A DNA stretch of 64,000 nucleotides from Girardinichthys multiradiatus (Eukaryota; Chordata; Actinopteri; Cyprinodontiformes; Goodeidae): positions 1,585,731 through 1,649,730 of the forward strand of contig NC_061816.1 in assembly GCF_021462225.1 (NCBI RefSeq), written 5' to 3'. Shown in pieces: positions 12,021 through 22,989 of the stretch (positions are counted from its first letter, which is position 1; every line of letters starts with the position of its first letter). The position numbers and the translations under genes are program-made. The notes under the pieces were generated by a model. That model was not told the origin of the DNA, did not search any database, and saw only the letters and a program-made list of their open reading frames with translations.

Positions 12021-12333
12021 GATATGAGCAAATTGTTTTTCATTATGTGTTAACCCCCTTCCACAGGAAACAATGTGATAGATGGTAGTTTTTCAATATG
12101 GTCATAGGCTAAAGGAATGCTGCTTTAAAGAAGGCCACAAATTTATTTTTGTTAAAGAGGCTTAATGTTTTTCTAATCATAATTGAGATGTTTTTATGAA
12201 TGTGATTCTTTTGATTATGCCACAATGTGGCCTATTTTGCTGCTCATAATATTAGGGGTTAACCGACTAGCAGGCTGTAACTGGGTTGATTAGAATGCAG
12301 CAGCAAACTTAGATTAAGGATGGACACAAGCTA

Positions 12334-13097
12334 CTACACCATTGCATAATCAGAGACATCGGTAGTCAGGGCCACAGGAGCCATAAGGGACGAGTGGGTG
12401 AACAGCGCAGCATTAGCCAGGGCTTTTTTGGAATCATCGAATGCCTGTAGCCTGTCGGGGTTCCACTCTATTTGCTGGTCACCTTTTTTACCTTTAAGTG
12501 CTTCGTACATGGATGCATAAGGTGAGCAGCCCATGGAATGAAACGGTTATAAAAGTACACCATCCCCCAAAACTCCTGCTGGGGCTTCACAGAGGGGTGA
12601 CGAAGAAAAACCGAAATCTTTTCAACCTTGGCTGGCTGGGGAACCACCCCCTGAGGTGACACCTTGTGTCCTAGGAACTCAACAGCAGGCAGACCGAACG
12701 CCATGCTCACTGAGCTGCACAAACAGCTCCTGGAGATGCACCACGTGTTCCTCGGAAGAAGGACTAGCCACCAGGATATCATCCAAATAGACAAACAAAA
12801 ATAGCATGCCCTGCAGTACCGAGTCCATGATTCACTGGAACGTCTGTGCAGCACTTTTATGGTCGAACGGCATCCGTAAAAACTCAAAAAAAAAACAAAA
12901 GGAGCGATTTTTACTTCTGTTAACGGCTGCTCATTACCTATTTTACAACTGTCAATTGGTATATGGGTTAGGTTGATTTTAGTGGCTCGGCACGCGCCCC
13001 AAGGGCATTTCTTTAACGATGTTGGGACCACAGCCATGGGTTTCAACACTAAAACTCCGGTACATACTTTCCTGGAACTTTTCAAAATAAAGTGCAT
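12334..13097 (-). pseudogene. Ty3/Gypsy reverse transcriptase-RNase H relic
   Basis: The minus strand encodes in order: a damaged palm with 'FLFVYLDDILVA' (active-site YLDD near 12785, in a shifted frame), 'FGLPAVEFLGHKVSPQGV', a thumb-connection block 'GMVYFYNRFIP.AAHLMHP', and the start of RNase H 'VALTTDVSDYA'. That order is diagnostic of Gypsy pol. At least two frame changes break it, and it stops before the RNase H catalytic core; protease and integrase are absent. It is a dead internal fragment next to the leader-like inverted arm. Confidence 0.8.
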
Positions 13098-14275
13098 TAA
13101 CCTTCTTCCAGCACAGTCAGGAAAGGGGGTAACTGCGGACTTCCTGTGGCACCATTACCCAAATAAAAGCCCCCACCTTTCCACAAGTCTTCCTCTTCCA
13201 CGCGGCCTTCCAGAGGTACCGGATAGGAGAGGAAAGCGCGCTGATGCCTTTTGCTGGCAAAAAGACATAAATTCAACTGGATCCAAAGCCATACGACCAT
13301 CGATCATATGCAAAGTTAAGTAGAATGAAATACTGTCTGTGTATCCGGTATTTTCATTCATGAACGGGGAACTTAAGGTGTAAGAGTTGCTTACAATTTC
13401 ACTTCGAGGCCCCACAGAAGCAAAACTGTTCGAGAGAAAGAGAGGCCCCGGCCAGGACGCAGTCTCTCAGCCTGAAGGAAGACGGTAGAGACCGCAGCGG
13501 ACAACGTTCGTTCTTCATCCACAGCTGGAGGTTAGCGGGAAGCTAACCTTTTGTTCACAGAACGAACGCACCTTATGATCGGGAGGAACTGAGGAAATTA
13601 GCGGTAATGAACAGCTGGGCAGCGGACAGGCCGAGCCGCCAGCTTTCCGGAGCTAACGCTATTGTTCACAGAGCGAACGAAGAGGTTAGCTGAAAGCCAA
13701 CCGCTTGTTTGACTGTGGACGTTTCGTCGAACTTCATCGCCCTTGGACAACATATCCTCTCTACGGTCAGAGGTTAGGTTTGGGCAGATTAACAGATAGG
13801 TTTAGGATGAAATGACCTAAACGTTTTCATGTTATGAAGTTTGTTTTGTGGAACCTGGCTATCTTTAGCGCTAGCAGGCTAGCTACGGCACACGCCAGTT
13901 CCGTGTTCTTTGTATGTTTTAAAGTTAAGATAAACTTTATTTAAAGGGTGGTTTCAACCAGAACATTGCTCATAACTCGCCGTCCGCGCTTATGCATTTT
14001 AACCCTGGTATTTTAAAGGTATGTGTTGATTCTGGTGCTAAGCTATCTTCTAGCTTAGCACTTTAGCTAGTTTCTTTGTTAGCCCAACGACCAGCCGGTA
14101 AGAACACGTGTGCTAGCATTAAGGCTAGTCAACAGAAAGGTTGTTGGTTTTCAAGCTAGTGAATAATAGTCCCTGAACATCATTTGCTAGAGTTGATAAC
14201 TAAGTAAACACCATTAAGCCCCATTTCTCCAGAAAGATTTGGCTCTTTTCCAAAATACTCAATAATATTTCTTCA
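13060..14275 (-). repeat. Right arm of the inverted pair
   Basis: The reverse complement matches the left arm (10190-11395), with shared landmarks listed there. Its low-coordinate end runs directly into the Gypsy RT relic on the minus strand, so here the order leader/gag-start then pol makes sense. The left arm lacks pol and looks like a second, inverted piece of the same element. Confidence 0.65.
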
Positions 14276-14289
14276 AGTATTATTTCAAT

Positions 14290-16110
14290 AAATAAAGGCA
14301 GTTAATTAACATTATTTTATTAAAATAATATTTTACCTGATCTTGCATTGTGAATGATTGTCTAAACGTTTGCTGATTATTGTCTAAATTGGTTCCAAGA
14401 CTAACTTAACTTCACTTCCAGATTCTTCAAGATAATCCTTGGTTCTCAAACATAAACATTGCATGGTAATGTTGCATCACTCTTTTTGGTCATGATTTCT
14501 AATCATCTTTAAACAACTTGTTTATATTGTACATAGCCCATTAGTCTTCATTATTCTTTAATTCTGCTTGGTAGTTTAGTTGGATTGTTTTAGCATAGTA
14601 AAGAGTTTGTTGATTGAACTATGTTTGACTTTGAGTTGACTTATTTTTGTTAAATTCTTGTATTTTAAGAAATTGTGTGAATTCATTCCATATGTGTGCA
14701 GAGTTTATGCTGTTCAATAATGTCAGAGCTCGTCTCACACCTTTCTATTCTGTCCTAATACCATCGCCTTAATGGGGCTGGTATTCACAGGACAATCCTT
14801 AACAGACCGGAATATTATTTGGTAAAATATTAAAATTAACTAATATTCTCAGATTCATATTTACAACAAGAAGTTTGGCTTAAGGCAACCTATAAAAACC
14901 TCCTAAAATCATTTGGAACCAGACAACAAGACTTTTTACCACCAACGAAAAACCCAAAAATAAGGTGACTCAAATAATTCACCACAATAAATTATTGTTC
15001 ACAATAAATCTAGAATTTTACATGCTTTGTTTAATTTTGCAGGTGTCAGTAACAGATTAACAATCAGCAAAATTGAATGATACAAATAAATCAATCAACT
15101 TAACCTATCTTTCCCTAATGCTGAAACTGGTAAGGCTGAAGAGGCTTTGGAGACGGAGGCTCACCATGGATCCGACTGGAGTGATTTCTTCAATAGGCCA
15201 CAAGTGATTGTTTTCTTGGATGAGAGGCAAATCTTCAGTTTTCTTCCTCTAAGTGGACAGGCGCTGATGCTCGGGGTTTCGATGGCAAAGTTGAAAAAAA
15301 AAAATTTCTCAATTTAAAAAACTGAAACTTTGTTGGCATATGTTTCAAAAGTCGGTAGCTTCCAGAGCCTGAATAGTTGAAGGAAACCTTTGAGGTGTAA
15401 TTGCGGTTGGTTCAGGATTTCCAGAAGCCTGAAACTTAGAGCAATCAGTTGTTCACTGACCAAGTTCACTTCAGTTGTCCTCTCTATAATGCAGAATTGT
15501 CAGCGGGGCTGCGTCTCCGGTCTTCTGATTCATCTGTAGCTTCTTTCTTCGTCCGATCTTGTTCGCTGGTCTTCTGCGAGGAAACAACCCCGTTTCTTTC
15601 TTTGGCACAGTTTTTATAGTGCAGATAGCCTCACTGCTCATCCCCTGTTGCCGGGCAAGCTATCCCATCATTGAGTTGCATGGTCGCCGTGACTTTTTGG
15701 TGCTGTCTCTTGGCCTCTGTAGACAGAGTCATAAACAGCCCCCAGCTGGCTCCCTGTGTTATGACTTTTGCCTGTTTTTTGACCTTCATGACTCCCACTC
15801 CCATCCTGGTCCGATGACTTTTGCCTGTTTTTCGAACTTCAGACTGATGAAAAACAGCATAAAACTGGCTTCTCGTTTCTCGCTCCCATGCTTGTTATGA
15901 CTTGAGCTTGCTCGTTGACCTTCCATCCATGCCCAGTTCCCGTGAGCTGGCTCTGCCCCTCCCATCCTAATGTTATGTCTCTGCCGCCTCTGGCTCCCAA
16001 GCCATGGTGCCCTCCTTATCTGCTCAGCCTCAAGCTTTCTAACACAGTATTTCTCTGCTTCTTGCTCTCATACCAGTTACGGCTAAAAAAAAAAACCCAT
16101 CACTTCACTT
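14290..16110 (-). other. LTR-like promoter and leader region of the Gypsy relic (tentative)
   Basis: On the minus strand a TATAAAAA box (15611-15618) is preceded upstream by two copies of 'caaaaaacaggcaaaagtca'-like words (near 15770 and 15830), as in a U3 region. A long leader follows toward the right inverted arm and the RT relic. I could not find both LTR boundaries or a second LTR, so the assignment is inference. No coding frame is credible. Confidence 0.3.
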
Positions 16111-16745
16111 TTATGTATACATCACAATTGATTAACATTACCACTCTTCATTACATTTAATAATTGTAGAAACATAGAAAATCATCATACATGTTGCTTT
16201 GATTATACTTGTAGTTTTCTACTTCTGAAAAAGATAAGACAGTTAAGACTTCTGAAAAAGATAAGACAGTCACAGTTAATGTGTGACTTTAAAACTGTAT
16301 TATAATCTTAACTGAGAAAAAGCGTGTTCATGCTCGAAAACCCTCCAACGTGGCAGAATTACAACAATTCTGCAAAGATTAGTGGACCAAAATTCCTCCA
16401 CAGGGCTGTAAAAGACTCATTGCATGTTATAGCAAACGCTTTATTGCAGTTGTTGCTGTTGAGGGTTAGCCCAACCAGTTATTAGGTTTAAGTGGCAAAC
16501 ACTTTTTCACCACCACTATCTGGTGAATATCCACTCCTAGGCAAACTAAATAAGCGAGCTGCTGCTGCTTTTCAGCACAAGCAACTGGGACTTACACGAA
16601 TCTGCCACTATTGGCTAGCTAAACTGATAACAGACGTGGAAAAACATTGCTTCCTGGGACCTACACAATATGGTGTAAAGAGGGTCTTAAATTATGCTTA
16701 ACAATCATAACCAGCAAAGGGTTTATCTTTTATTTCATCAAAAAA
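16110..16745. other. No gene recognised
   Basis: AT-rich sequence downstream of the zinc-finger gene (its 3' flank on the minus strand). It contains a 27-nt direct repeat (gacttctgaaaaagataagacagt) near 16225-16270. Nothing else stands out. Confidence 0.4.
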
Positions 16746-16913
16746 GTGTCTCTCCAGTTTGGATTCTTGTGTGTATGTTTAAAGATGACTTGAAGGCAAA
16801 GAAGTTGCCACAAGTATCTGAACCAAATGTTTTTTCTCTCCTGTGTGGATTTGTCATGTGTTTGTTTAAATATGATTTTGAAGCAGAACTTTTTCCACAT
16901 GTGTCACAAGCAA
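16746..16913 (-). pseudogene. Two degenerate zinc fingers cut off by a frameshift
   Basis: Shifting frame by one base at the end of the zinc-finger gene reveals two more finger-like units: 'ACDTCGKSSASKSYLNKHM' and then 'GSDTCGNFFAFKSSLNIHTR'. Each lacks part of the C2H2 set; the second has S for its first Cys and R-I-Q instead of the last His. They once extended the array and are now 3' UTR or flank. Confidence 0.7.
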
Positions 16914-18710
16914 AGGTTTGTCTCCTGTGTGGATTCGCATGTGTCTATCTAAATTTGACTTCCAGGAAAATCTCTTTCCACATGCATCACAGGCAAAGGG
17001 TTTGTCTTCTGTGTGGATTCTCATGTGTTTGTCTAAATATGACTTCAAAGCAAATCTTTTTCCACATGCATCACAACTAAAAGGTTTGTCTCCTGTGTGA
17101 ATTCTCATGTGTTTGTCTAAATATGACTTCCAGGCAAATCTTTTTCCACATGCATCACAACTAAAAGGTTTGTCTCCTGTGTGAATTCTCATGTGTTTGT
17201 TTAAATATGACTTCCGCACAAAGTCTTTTCCGCATGCCTCACAACCAAAGGGTTTGTCTCCAGTGTGGATTCTCATGTGTGTGTTTAATTGTGACTTGAA
17301 GACATATCTTTTTCCACATGCATCACAACCAAAAGGTTTATCTCCTGTGTGAATTTGCATGTGTGTGTTTAATTGTGACTTGTAGCAAAACCTTTTTCCA
17401 CATACATCACAACCAAAGGTTTTGTCTCCTTTGTGAATTCTCATGTGGCTTTTTAAAACTGACTTGTAGCAAAATCTTTTTCCACATACATCACATCCAA
17501 AGGGTTTGTCTCCTTTGTGAATTCTCATGTGGCTTTTTAAAACTGACTTGTAGCAAAATCTTTTTCCACATACATCACAACCAAAGGGTTTGTCTCCTGT
17601 GTGAATTCTCATGTGTTTATCTAAAGTTGACTTCTGCACAAATCTTTTTCCACATGCATCACAACCAAAGGGTATGTCTCCTTTGTGAATTCTCATGTGG
17701 CTTTTTAAAACTGACTTGTAGCAAAATCTTTTCCCACATATATCACAACTAAAAGGTTTATCTCCTGTGTGAATTCTCATGTGTGTGTTTAATTTTGATT
17801 TGACTGCAAATCGTTTTCCACATGCATCACAGCCAAAAGGTTCATCTCCTGTGTGGATTCTCAAGTGTATGTTTAAATTTGACTTGTAGACAAATCTTTT
17901 TCCACATGCATCACAACTAAAGGGTTTCTCCCCCATATGGATTTTTGTGTGTTGCTTTAAATTATATTTCCTGGTAAAACCTTGACCACACTCACCACAA
18001 TTAAACGTTTTACTACCTTTCTGGACATTTGTCAGTGAATCTATAATTTTCTTTTCTCTGAAACATATCTCATTACTGGAACAATCTGAAGACATTAATC
18101 TTGGATGACATGTCATGTGACTCTGAAGAGAGCGTCTGTTAGCAAATTTTCCTCCACACTCAGAGCAGCTCAAAGATTTGTTGACAGTGTTTCTGCCTGA
18201 TCCTGGAGTCCTGCTCTCCTTCCAGTCCTCCTCACTGTCTTCAGTTTCAGAGACTGACAAATGTTTAAGCTCAGATTCATGATGCTTCACATCCTCTTCA
18301 TCATCTTCACCGTCATTAGTCAGTGAATAGTTGGAAGAGCCTCCATGAGTATTTAGATCTGGGTTTATGATGGTTTCTGCTGTTCCACAGTCCTCTTCTT
18401 TAATTTCTGCTTTTATCTGGTCAGTTGAGCTGCTGCTTGGAAGATCTCTGTCTTCTGTCTGGTGTTGATGAAGCTGAGAGAACAGAGGTTTCTCTTCATC
18501 CTCTTCACTCTTCATATGAACAACAGTTACTGGAAACCTGGTATCATCAGTCTCCTCCTTCACATTCAGTTGCTCTCCATCCTGGCTGGCCCAGATTCTT
18601 TCACTTTCCTCCTTTATTTCCTCCTTTATGTGGAAGAGCTCCAGCTCCTGCTGGTCCATATCAGGACTCTGTTCTTCAGGAGCCTCTTCTTTAACATCTG
18701 CAGACATCAT
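16866..18710 (-). CDS. C2H2 zinc-finger protein, main exon
   Basis: Predicted nuclear DNA-binding protein. Residues 1-165 are acidic and begin MMSADVKEEAPEEQSPD, then IKEE-type repeats typical of fish multi-finger genes. One atypical finger (CSECGGKF..H.TCH) and about 13 regular C2H2 fingers follow. Most linkers read TGDKP or KGDKP, not the canonical TGEKP. Fingers 5, 7 and 8 share CGKRFCYKSVLKSHM, showing recent internal duplication; the 84-nt units near 17420-17585 are almost identical. The upstream boundary is probably a splice acceptor at 18698-18700 (tgtctgcag), so the listed ATG may lie in the intron and an upstream exon may supply the N-terminus. A one-base loss in a G run near 16914 ends the frame early after finger 14. 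No DNA target can be assigned. Confidence 0.85.
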   Translation of the reverse strand: MMSADVKEEAPEEQSPDMDQQELELFHIKEEIKEESERIWASQDGEQLNVKEETDDTRFPVTVVHMKSEEDEEKPLFSQLHQHQTEDRDLPSSSSTDQIKAEIKEEDCGTAETIINPDLNTHGGSSNYSLTNDGEDDEEDVKHHESELKHLSVSETEDSEEDWKESRTPGSGRNTVNKSLSCSECGGKFANRRSLQSHMTCHPRLMSSDCSSNEICFREKKIIDSLTNVQKGSKTFNCGECGQGFTRKYNLKQHTKIHMGEKPFSCDACGKRFVYKSNLNIHLRIHTGDEPFGCDACGKRFAVKSKLNTHMRIHTGDKPFSCDICGKRFCYKSVLKSHMRIHKGDIPFGCDACGKRFVQKSTLDKHMRIHTGDKPFGCDVCGKRFCYKSVLKSHMRIHKGDKPFGCDVCGKRFCYKSVLKSHMRIHKGDKTFGCDVCGKRFCYKSQLNTHMQIHTGDKPFGCDACGKRYVFKSQLNTHMRIHTGDKPFGCEACGKDFVRKSYLNKHMRIHTGDKPFSCDACGKRFAWKSYLDKHMRIHTGDKPFSCDACGKRFALKSYLDKHMRIHTEDKPFACDACGKRFSWKSNLDRHMRIHTGDKPLLVTHVEKVLLQNHI

Positions 18711-18788
18711 TGAAAGACATTACATGCATTATGAACAACTTTACCTTGACAATGTTACAAAGATAATAGATTAGAACAATCTGATATA

Positions 18789-19810
18789 CACTCACCGGCC
18801 ACTTTATTAGGTACACCTGTCCAACTGCTCGTTAACACAAATTTCCAATCAGCCAATCACATGGCAGCAACTCAATGCATTTAGGCATGTAGACATGGTC
18901 AAGACAATCTGTTGCAGTTCAAACCGAGCATCAGAATGGGAAAGAAATGTGATTTAAGTTACTTTGAACGTGGCATGGTGTTTGGTGCCAGATGGGCTGG
19001 TCTGAGTATTTCAGAAACTGCTGATCTACTGGGATTTTCATGCACAACCATCTCTAGGGTTTACAGAGAATGGTCCAAAAAAGAGAAAATATCCAGTGAG
19101 AGGCAGTTCTATGGGCGCAAATGCCTCGTTGATGCCAGAGGTCAGAGGAGAATGGCCAGACTGGCTCGAGCTAATAGAAAGGCAACAGTAACTCAAATGA
19201 CCACTCGTTACAGCCAAGGCATGCAGAAGAGCATCTTTGAACGCACAACACGTCGAACCTTGAGGCAAATAGGCTACAGCAGCAAAAGACCACACCAGGT
19301 GCCACTCCTGGCAGCTAAGAACAGGAAACTGAGGCTATCATTCGCACAGGCTCACAAAAATTGGACAATAGAAGATTGGAAAAAATTTGCCTGGTCTGAT
19401 GAGTCTTGATTTCTGTTGCGACATTCGGATGGTAGGGTCAGAATTTGGCTTCAATAACCTGAACGCCTGGATCCATCCTGCCTTGTATCAACGGTTCAGG
19501 CTGGTGGTGGTGGTGTGGAGGATATTTTCTTGGCACATTTGGGGCCCCTTAGTACCAATTGAGCATCGTCTCAATGCCACAGCCAACCTGAGTATTGTTG
19601 CTGACCATGTCCATCCCTTTATGACCACAGTGTACCCATCTTCTGATGGTTACTTCCAGCAGGATAACGCGCCATGTCATGAAGTACGAATCATCTCAGA
19701 CTGGTTTCTTGAACATGACAATGAGTTCACTGTACTCAAATGGCCTCCACAGTCACCAGATCTCAATCCAATAGAGCACCTTTGGGATGTGATGGAATGG
19801 GAGATAACAA
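18789..19810 (+). mobile_element. Truncated Tc1 element, CACTCACCGGCC family
   Basis: The left terminal repeat 'cactcaccggccactttatt' follows a TA. A transposase starts at 18936 (MGKKCDLSYFERGMVFGARW) with helix-turn-helix region, first catalytic D (WSDES), the D block (YFQQDNAPCH) and the E block ([11 protein letters not shown]). The codon after WSDES is TGA where the family has Arg, consistent with a CGA-to-TGA change. The frame also shifts within the next 100 bases. The right end is missing: at about 19810 it runs into a different Tc1 family. It sits upstream of the zinc-finger exon, within the likely intron. Confidence 0.85.
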
Positions 19811-20256
19811 CTGAAAATATGTCTTATAGTCTAGGTTCTTCAAAGTAGCCACCTTTTGCTTTGATTACTGCTCCGCACACTCTTGGCATTCTGTTGATGA
19901 GCTTCAAGAGGTAGTCACCTGAAATGGTTTTCACTTCACAGGTGTGCCCTGTCAGGTTTAATAAGTGGGATTCCAAGCCTTATAAATGGGTTTGGAATCA
20001 TCAGTTGTGTTGTGCAGGAGGTGGATAAAGTACACAGCTGATAGTCCTACTGAATAAACTGTTAGAATTTGAATTATGGCAAGAAAAAAGCAGCTAAATA
20101 AAGAAAAACGAGTGGCCATCATTACTTTAAGAAATGAAGGTTAGTCAGTCCTAACAATAGGGAAAACTTTGAAAGTGTCCAAGTGCAGTCGCAAAAACCA
20201 TTAAGCGCTACAAAGAAACTGGCTCACATGAGGACTGCCCCAGGAAAGGGGCATTC
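19811..20256 (+). mobile_element. Truncated second Tc1 family
   Basis: Begins 'atgtcttatagtctaggttcttcaaagtagccacc', a known type of fish Tc1 end, and has a transposase start at 20076 (MARKKQLNKEKRVAIITLRNEG) that hits a stop within about 25 codons. Only the 5' quarter remains. It abuts the preceding element directly, giving a chimeric junction. Confidence 0.75.
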
Positions 20257-20330
20257 ATCACAGCTAAAGGGTTTGTCTCCTGTGTGGACTCTCATGTGTG
20301 TCTAACTTCAACTTACAGCGGCCTGTCTTG
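20257..20330 (-). pseudogene. Orphan zinc-finger fragment
   Basis: The minus strand reads HMRVHTGDKPFSCD, the end of one finger, its linker and the start of the next, with the same TGDKP linker as the main exon. It is joined directly to the truncated Tc1. It is a leftover of another finger exon deleted between the duplicated 5' segment and the surviving gene. Confidence 0.75.
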
Positions 20331-20739
20331 TGTACCTTTAAAGGCTTTTGTGAGCTTCTGAAGGCAGGCTCAGAAGCTTCACTTTAGGAAGTTAAAACAC
20401 TCCTTTTGTTTTCTTTTTGTCAAAAACCTGAAACTGAGGAAGCTTAGATAGCTTTTATTCAAAAACCAACTACACCTAGCTTAATGTAGTAATGTTATGG
20501 TGTAGTTTGTCTGTCTTGTTGATTGAGGTGGGTGCAGATGAGAGTTAAAACCTGGTAGATAAGCAGATAAGCTGACCGACGATCAGCCCCCAAGCACTAA
20601 CTGCTATTTAAAAAAAAATATATATGAACATATAATTAGCAATAAACATCTTCCTCAAAGATTAAAACTGAAATAACACCGTAATACACCATGGATGGAC
20701 GCATCTGATTTCTACCGTCAGCGATCGTCGGCTCACTTC

Positions 20740-21490
20740 ACCGCAGTTAGATGATCCTCTGTCGTTTCAAACTCTAATATTTCTGAGCTGGGCTCCAGAA
20801 GCTCCTGCTGATGTTTCACTATCCTAACAACGAGTTCTAATTCAGAGGAATAATCCACCAGCAGACTGAAAACGGCTCCTAAACTTTAACTACCATCCAC
20901 ACAGTTGGCATGAAGAAGGAAACATCCAAACCTAATCTGGGCTGGAAAACATCATCCATCATCTGGTGTCTCTTCCTCTGCTGCGTCCTGCCGCTGTTTG
21001 AGCTCCTGCTTCCCTCCAGTTTCTTTGACCAGATGTTCCTCAAGCTGCTGGACTTCTTTCCAGAGTTCATCAACTGCTGCTGCTGCAGCTCTCTTACAGC
21101 TTTATCAACACTCCCGCTTCTGGGCTGCTGACGAACAGGGAACAAAGGATGAAGAACCCGGAAAAGATCCACGTGTTTGGGAAGAGGGGGCGGGGCCAGC
21201 GGAACCGGAAATCATGACTAAATGTATTATTGTTTTCCACACCTCAAGGAGAATAAAGTAGTGTCTGTACTTCCACTTAGAAAACGCAATCTTCCCTCCA
21301 GACCCGCCATTGTTGCAGCTTACATCTGCTAGTTTACCTGAGCAGGGCTGCTGGGGGCGTTTCTGTGTAAACTGAACTCTGCCTCTGATTGGCTTACTTT
21401 GAAATCCTCTGCTACCTTCTTCTTCTTTTATATTGGCGGTTGGCAAACAACTGAAGGAGGCATTACCGCCCCCAGCTGGTAAGGAGTGTG
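20740..21490 (-). repeat. Duplicated 5' segment of the zinc-finger locus, copy A
   Basis: Almost identical to 22990-23745. On the minus strand it holds CCAAT (near 21388), an ATGGCGG YY1-like word (near 21310), a GC box and an E-box CACGTG, followed by two coding-like frames: 'VDELWKEVQQLEEHLVKE' (coiled-coil-like, near 21075) and 'ELVVRIVKHQQELLEPSSE' (near 20800), the latter ending at donor-like sites (gtgaag, gtgagc) near 20735. The frames differ, so a single exon cannot be drawn, and joining the second frame to the main exon at 18697 does not keep phase. I regard it as the promoter plus first exon or exons of the gene. Confidence 0.55.
21165..21215 (-). promoter_or_regulatory. GC-box/E-box promoter, copy A
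   Basis: On the minus strand GGCCCCGCCCCCTC (21185-21200) is followed by CACGTG (21170-21175), and ACCGGAAAT (an ETS-like GGAA core) lies at 21206-21213. The CpG-containing cluster stands out from AT-rich flanks. It probably drives the zinc-finger transcript leftward. Confidence 0.45.
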
Positions 21491-21670
21491 GACCTTTGAG
21501 TCTGTAGGAGAGCAGAATAGTTTAATTTAGTCTCTCCAGGTTCTGCGTAGATATCTTTATAATCTGTTTGGGTCGTATTTTTCTGGCAGTTTCAACTCAG
21601 GAAACGTCTCATTTCTTCCTCCTTTTTGTGAAGCAAATCTGGTTTTGATCATAAAAGACAACCAGATGCA

Positions 21671-21907
21671 TCAGACTGTTAGCTGCCAGACAGGAGACAC
21701 ACACACAAACAAATCCTTACTCTTGATAGGAGCTGCAGTTAATGGAAACCTGGTATCATTCTCCTCCTTCACAGTGAGCTGCTCTCCTTCCTGACTGGTC
21801 CAGAGTTCCTCCTGTTCCTCCTTTATCTGGAGGAGCTCTGGCTCCTGCTGATCCACATCAGGACTCTGTTCTTCAGGAGCCTCTTCTTTAACATCTGCTG
21901 GCAGCAC
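21671..21907 (-). pseudogene. Truncated KEEAPEEQ exon of a second zinc-finger gene
   Basis: Encodes MLPADVKEEAPEEQSPDV, then QIKEEQEELWTSQEGEQL, the acidic module that opens the main exon of the neighbouring gene. The homology stops at 'IKS' where a donor-like AGAGTAAGG occurs; unrelated sequence and a stop follow. No fingers are attached. The acceptor 'ccagcag' before GATGTTAAAG is preserved. With copy B upstream it forms a second 5' gene half that lost its finger array. It could still be spliced, so it may not be wholly dead. Confidence 0.65.
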
Positions 21908-21909
21908 TG

Positions 21910-22985
21910 AAACACATTACATGCATTATGAACAACTTTAACTTTATGTTTCTAAGCTGGTAAAGATTCACATTAGAGAAAAACATCTGATCAGCAGTTT
22001 AGAGAAAACTGAACCTCAAGAACTGACAGTTTAGGTCATGTGCAGAATCTCATATTTAACCACTGAATTAAATCACTATTATATAAAACATAATTGCCTG
22101 AGTTTTGCTGTGAAGCAGATGGTTTGTGAAGTAGAGATTGTTCATATGAATATAGCAATGAGACCAGAAATAAACACATTTCATCATTTAGTTCAGTGAT
22201 AAGAAAAAGGAGACATAATTTATCATAAACCAACAACTACTTGTTCCTTAAACAATCCTTCAATGTGTGAAATATGCATCAGGCGGCATTAGTGGACAGT
22301 TTCTGAGGGAAATCCATCAGAACCCATGAGATCTATTCTATTTTATGATTAGTTGTAGCTTTAATTATTAAGTATCACTTTTATATCAGTGAGCGTTATT
22401 ATTCAATGATGGGAACACGTGTTACTCCATGCTTGTGGCTTTATGTTCAGAATATTTGACGTGCAAACGATAGTTTAATATGCACTGAAGGAGCTCTCTC
22501 TACATCAGCAACAAGAAGATTACAGAACAGTTTCTGGTTATTTTATTGAACTTCATATTCAGTGAGATGTTTTGTCCTAAACTAGAGGTCTGTCACCTTT
22601 ACAATAAAAACAGCAATTTTTGTCCTCAGTCCAGCTACATAAAACTAATTTAAAGACACAAACGTTACATGACCTTTTGAAAAAGACAACTTATAATTTC
22701 TGATAAATATCTACTATGTTAAAATGTGTTTTTATTTTTAAAGAATCTATTTTATTTTTAGGATCTAAAATAATGAGAAACAAGAGGATGGACACATTTT
22801 CCTCTATTGGATGTTGATATTTGTGGAAAATGATGTAAAAAAATCACATAGTTTCTAACCTGATGACAAGAAAAATAAATGTTAGGAAAAGTCTGTGGAA
22901 ATCTAAATAACTGCTAAAACCTGCATTTATTATTTTATCGTCATTTTTAAAAACATACACACATCAGATCCATTGACTTATATCT
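21910..22985. other. Intron-like spacer
   Basis: AT-rich sequence between the KEEAPEEQ exon and 5' segment copy B. No repeats or frames recognised. Position and composition fit the first intron of the truncated second zinc-finger gene. Confidence 0.4.
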
Positions 22986-22989
22986 GCTC

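Noticed and set aside
15559..15900. 113-residue open frame on the plus strand
   Set aside because: It overlaps the TATA/U3-like region read on the other strand and contains two repeats of a non-coding word; no domain seen.
17318..17752. Long open frame on the plus strand, rich in C, F and H
   Set aside because: It is the antisense of the repeated zinc-finger units; its periodicity is exactly the 84-nt finger repeat.
20879..21172. 97-residue minus frame (MDLFRVLHPLFPVRQQ...) in both 5' segments
   Set aside because: A different frame in the same stretch (VDELWKEVQQLEEHLVKE) has the coding-like coiled-coil pattern; the longer frame is basic, Q/S-rich and probably a shadow.
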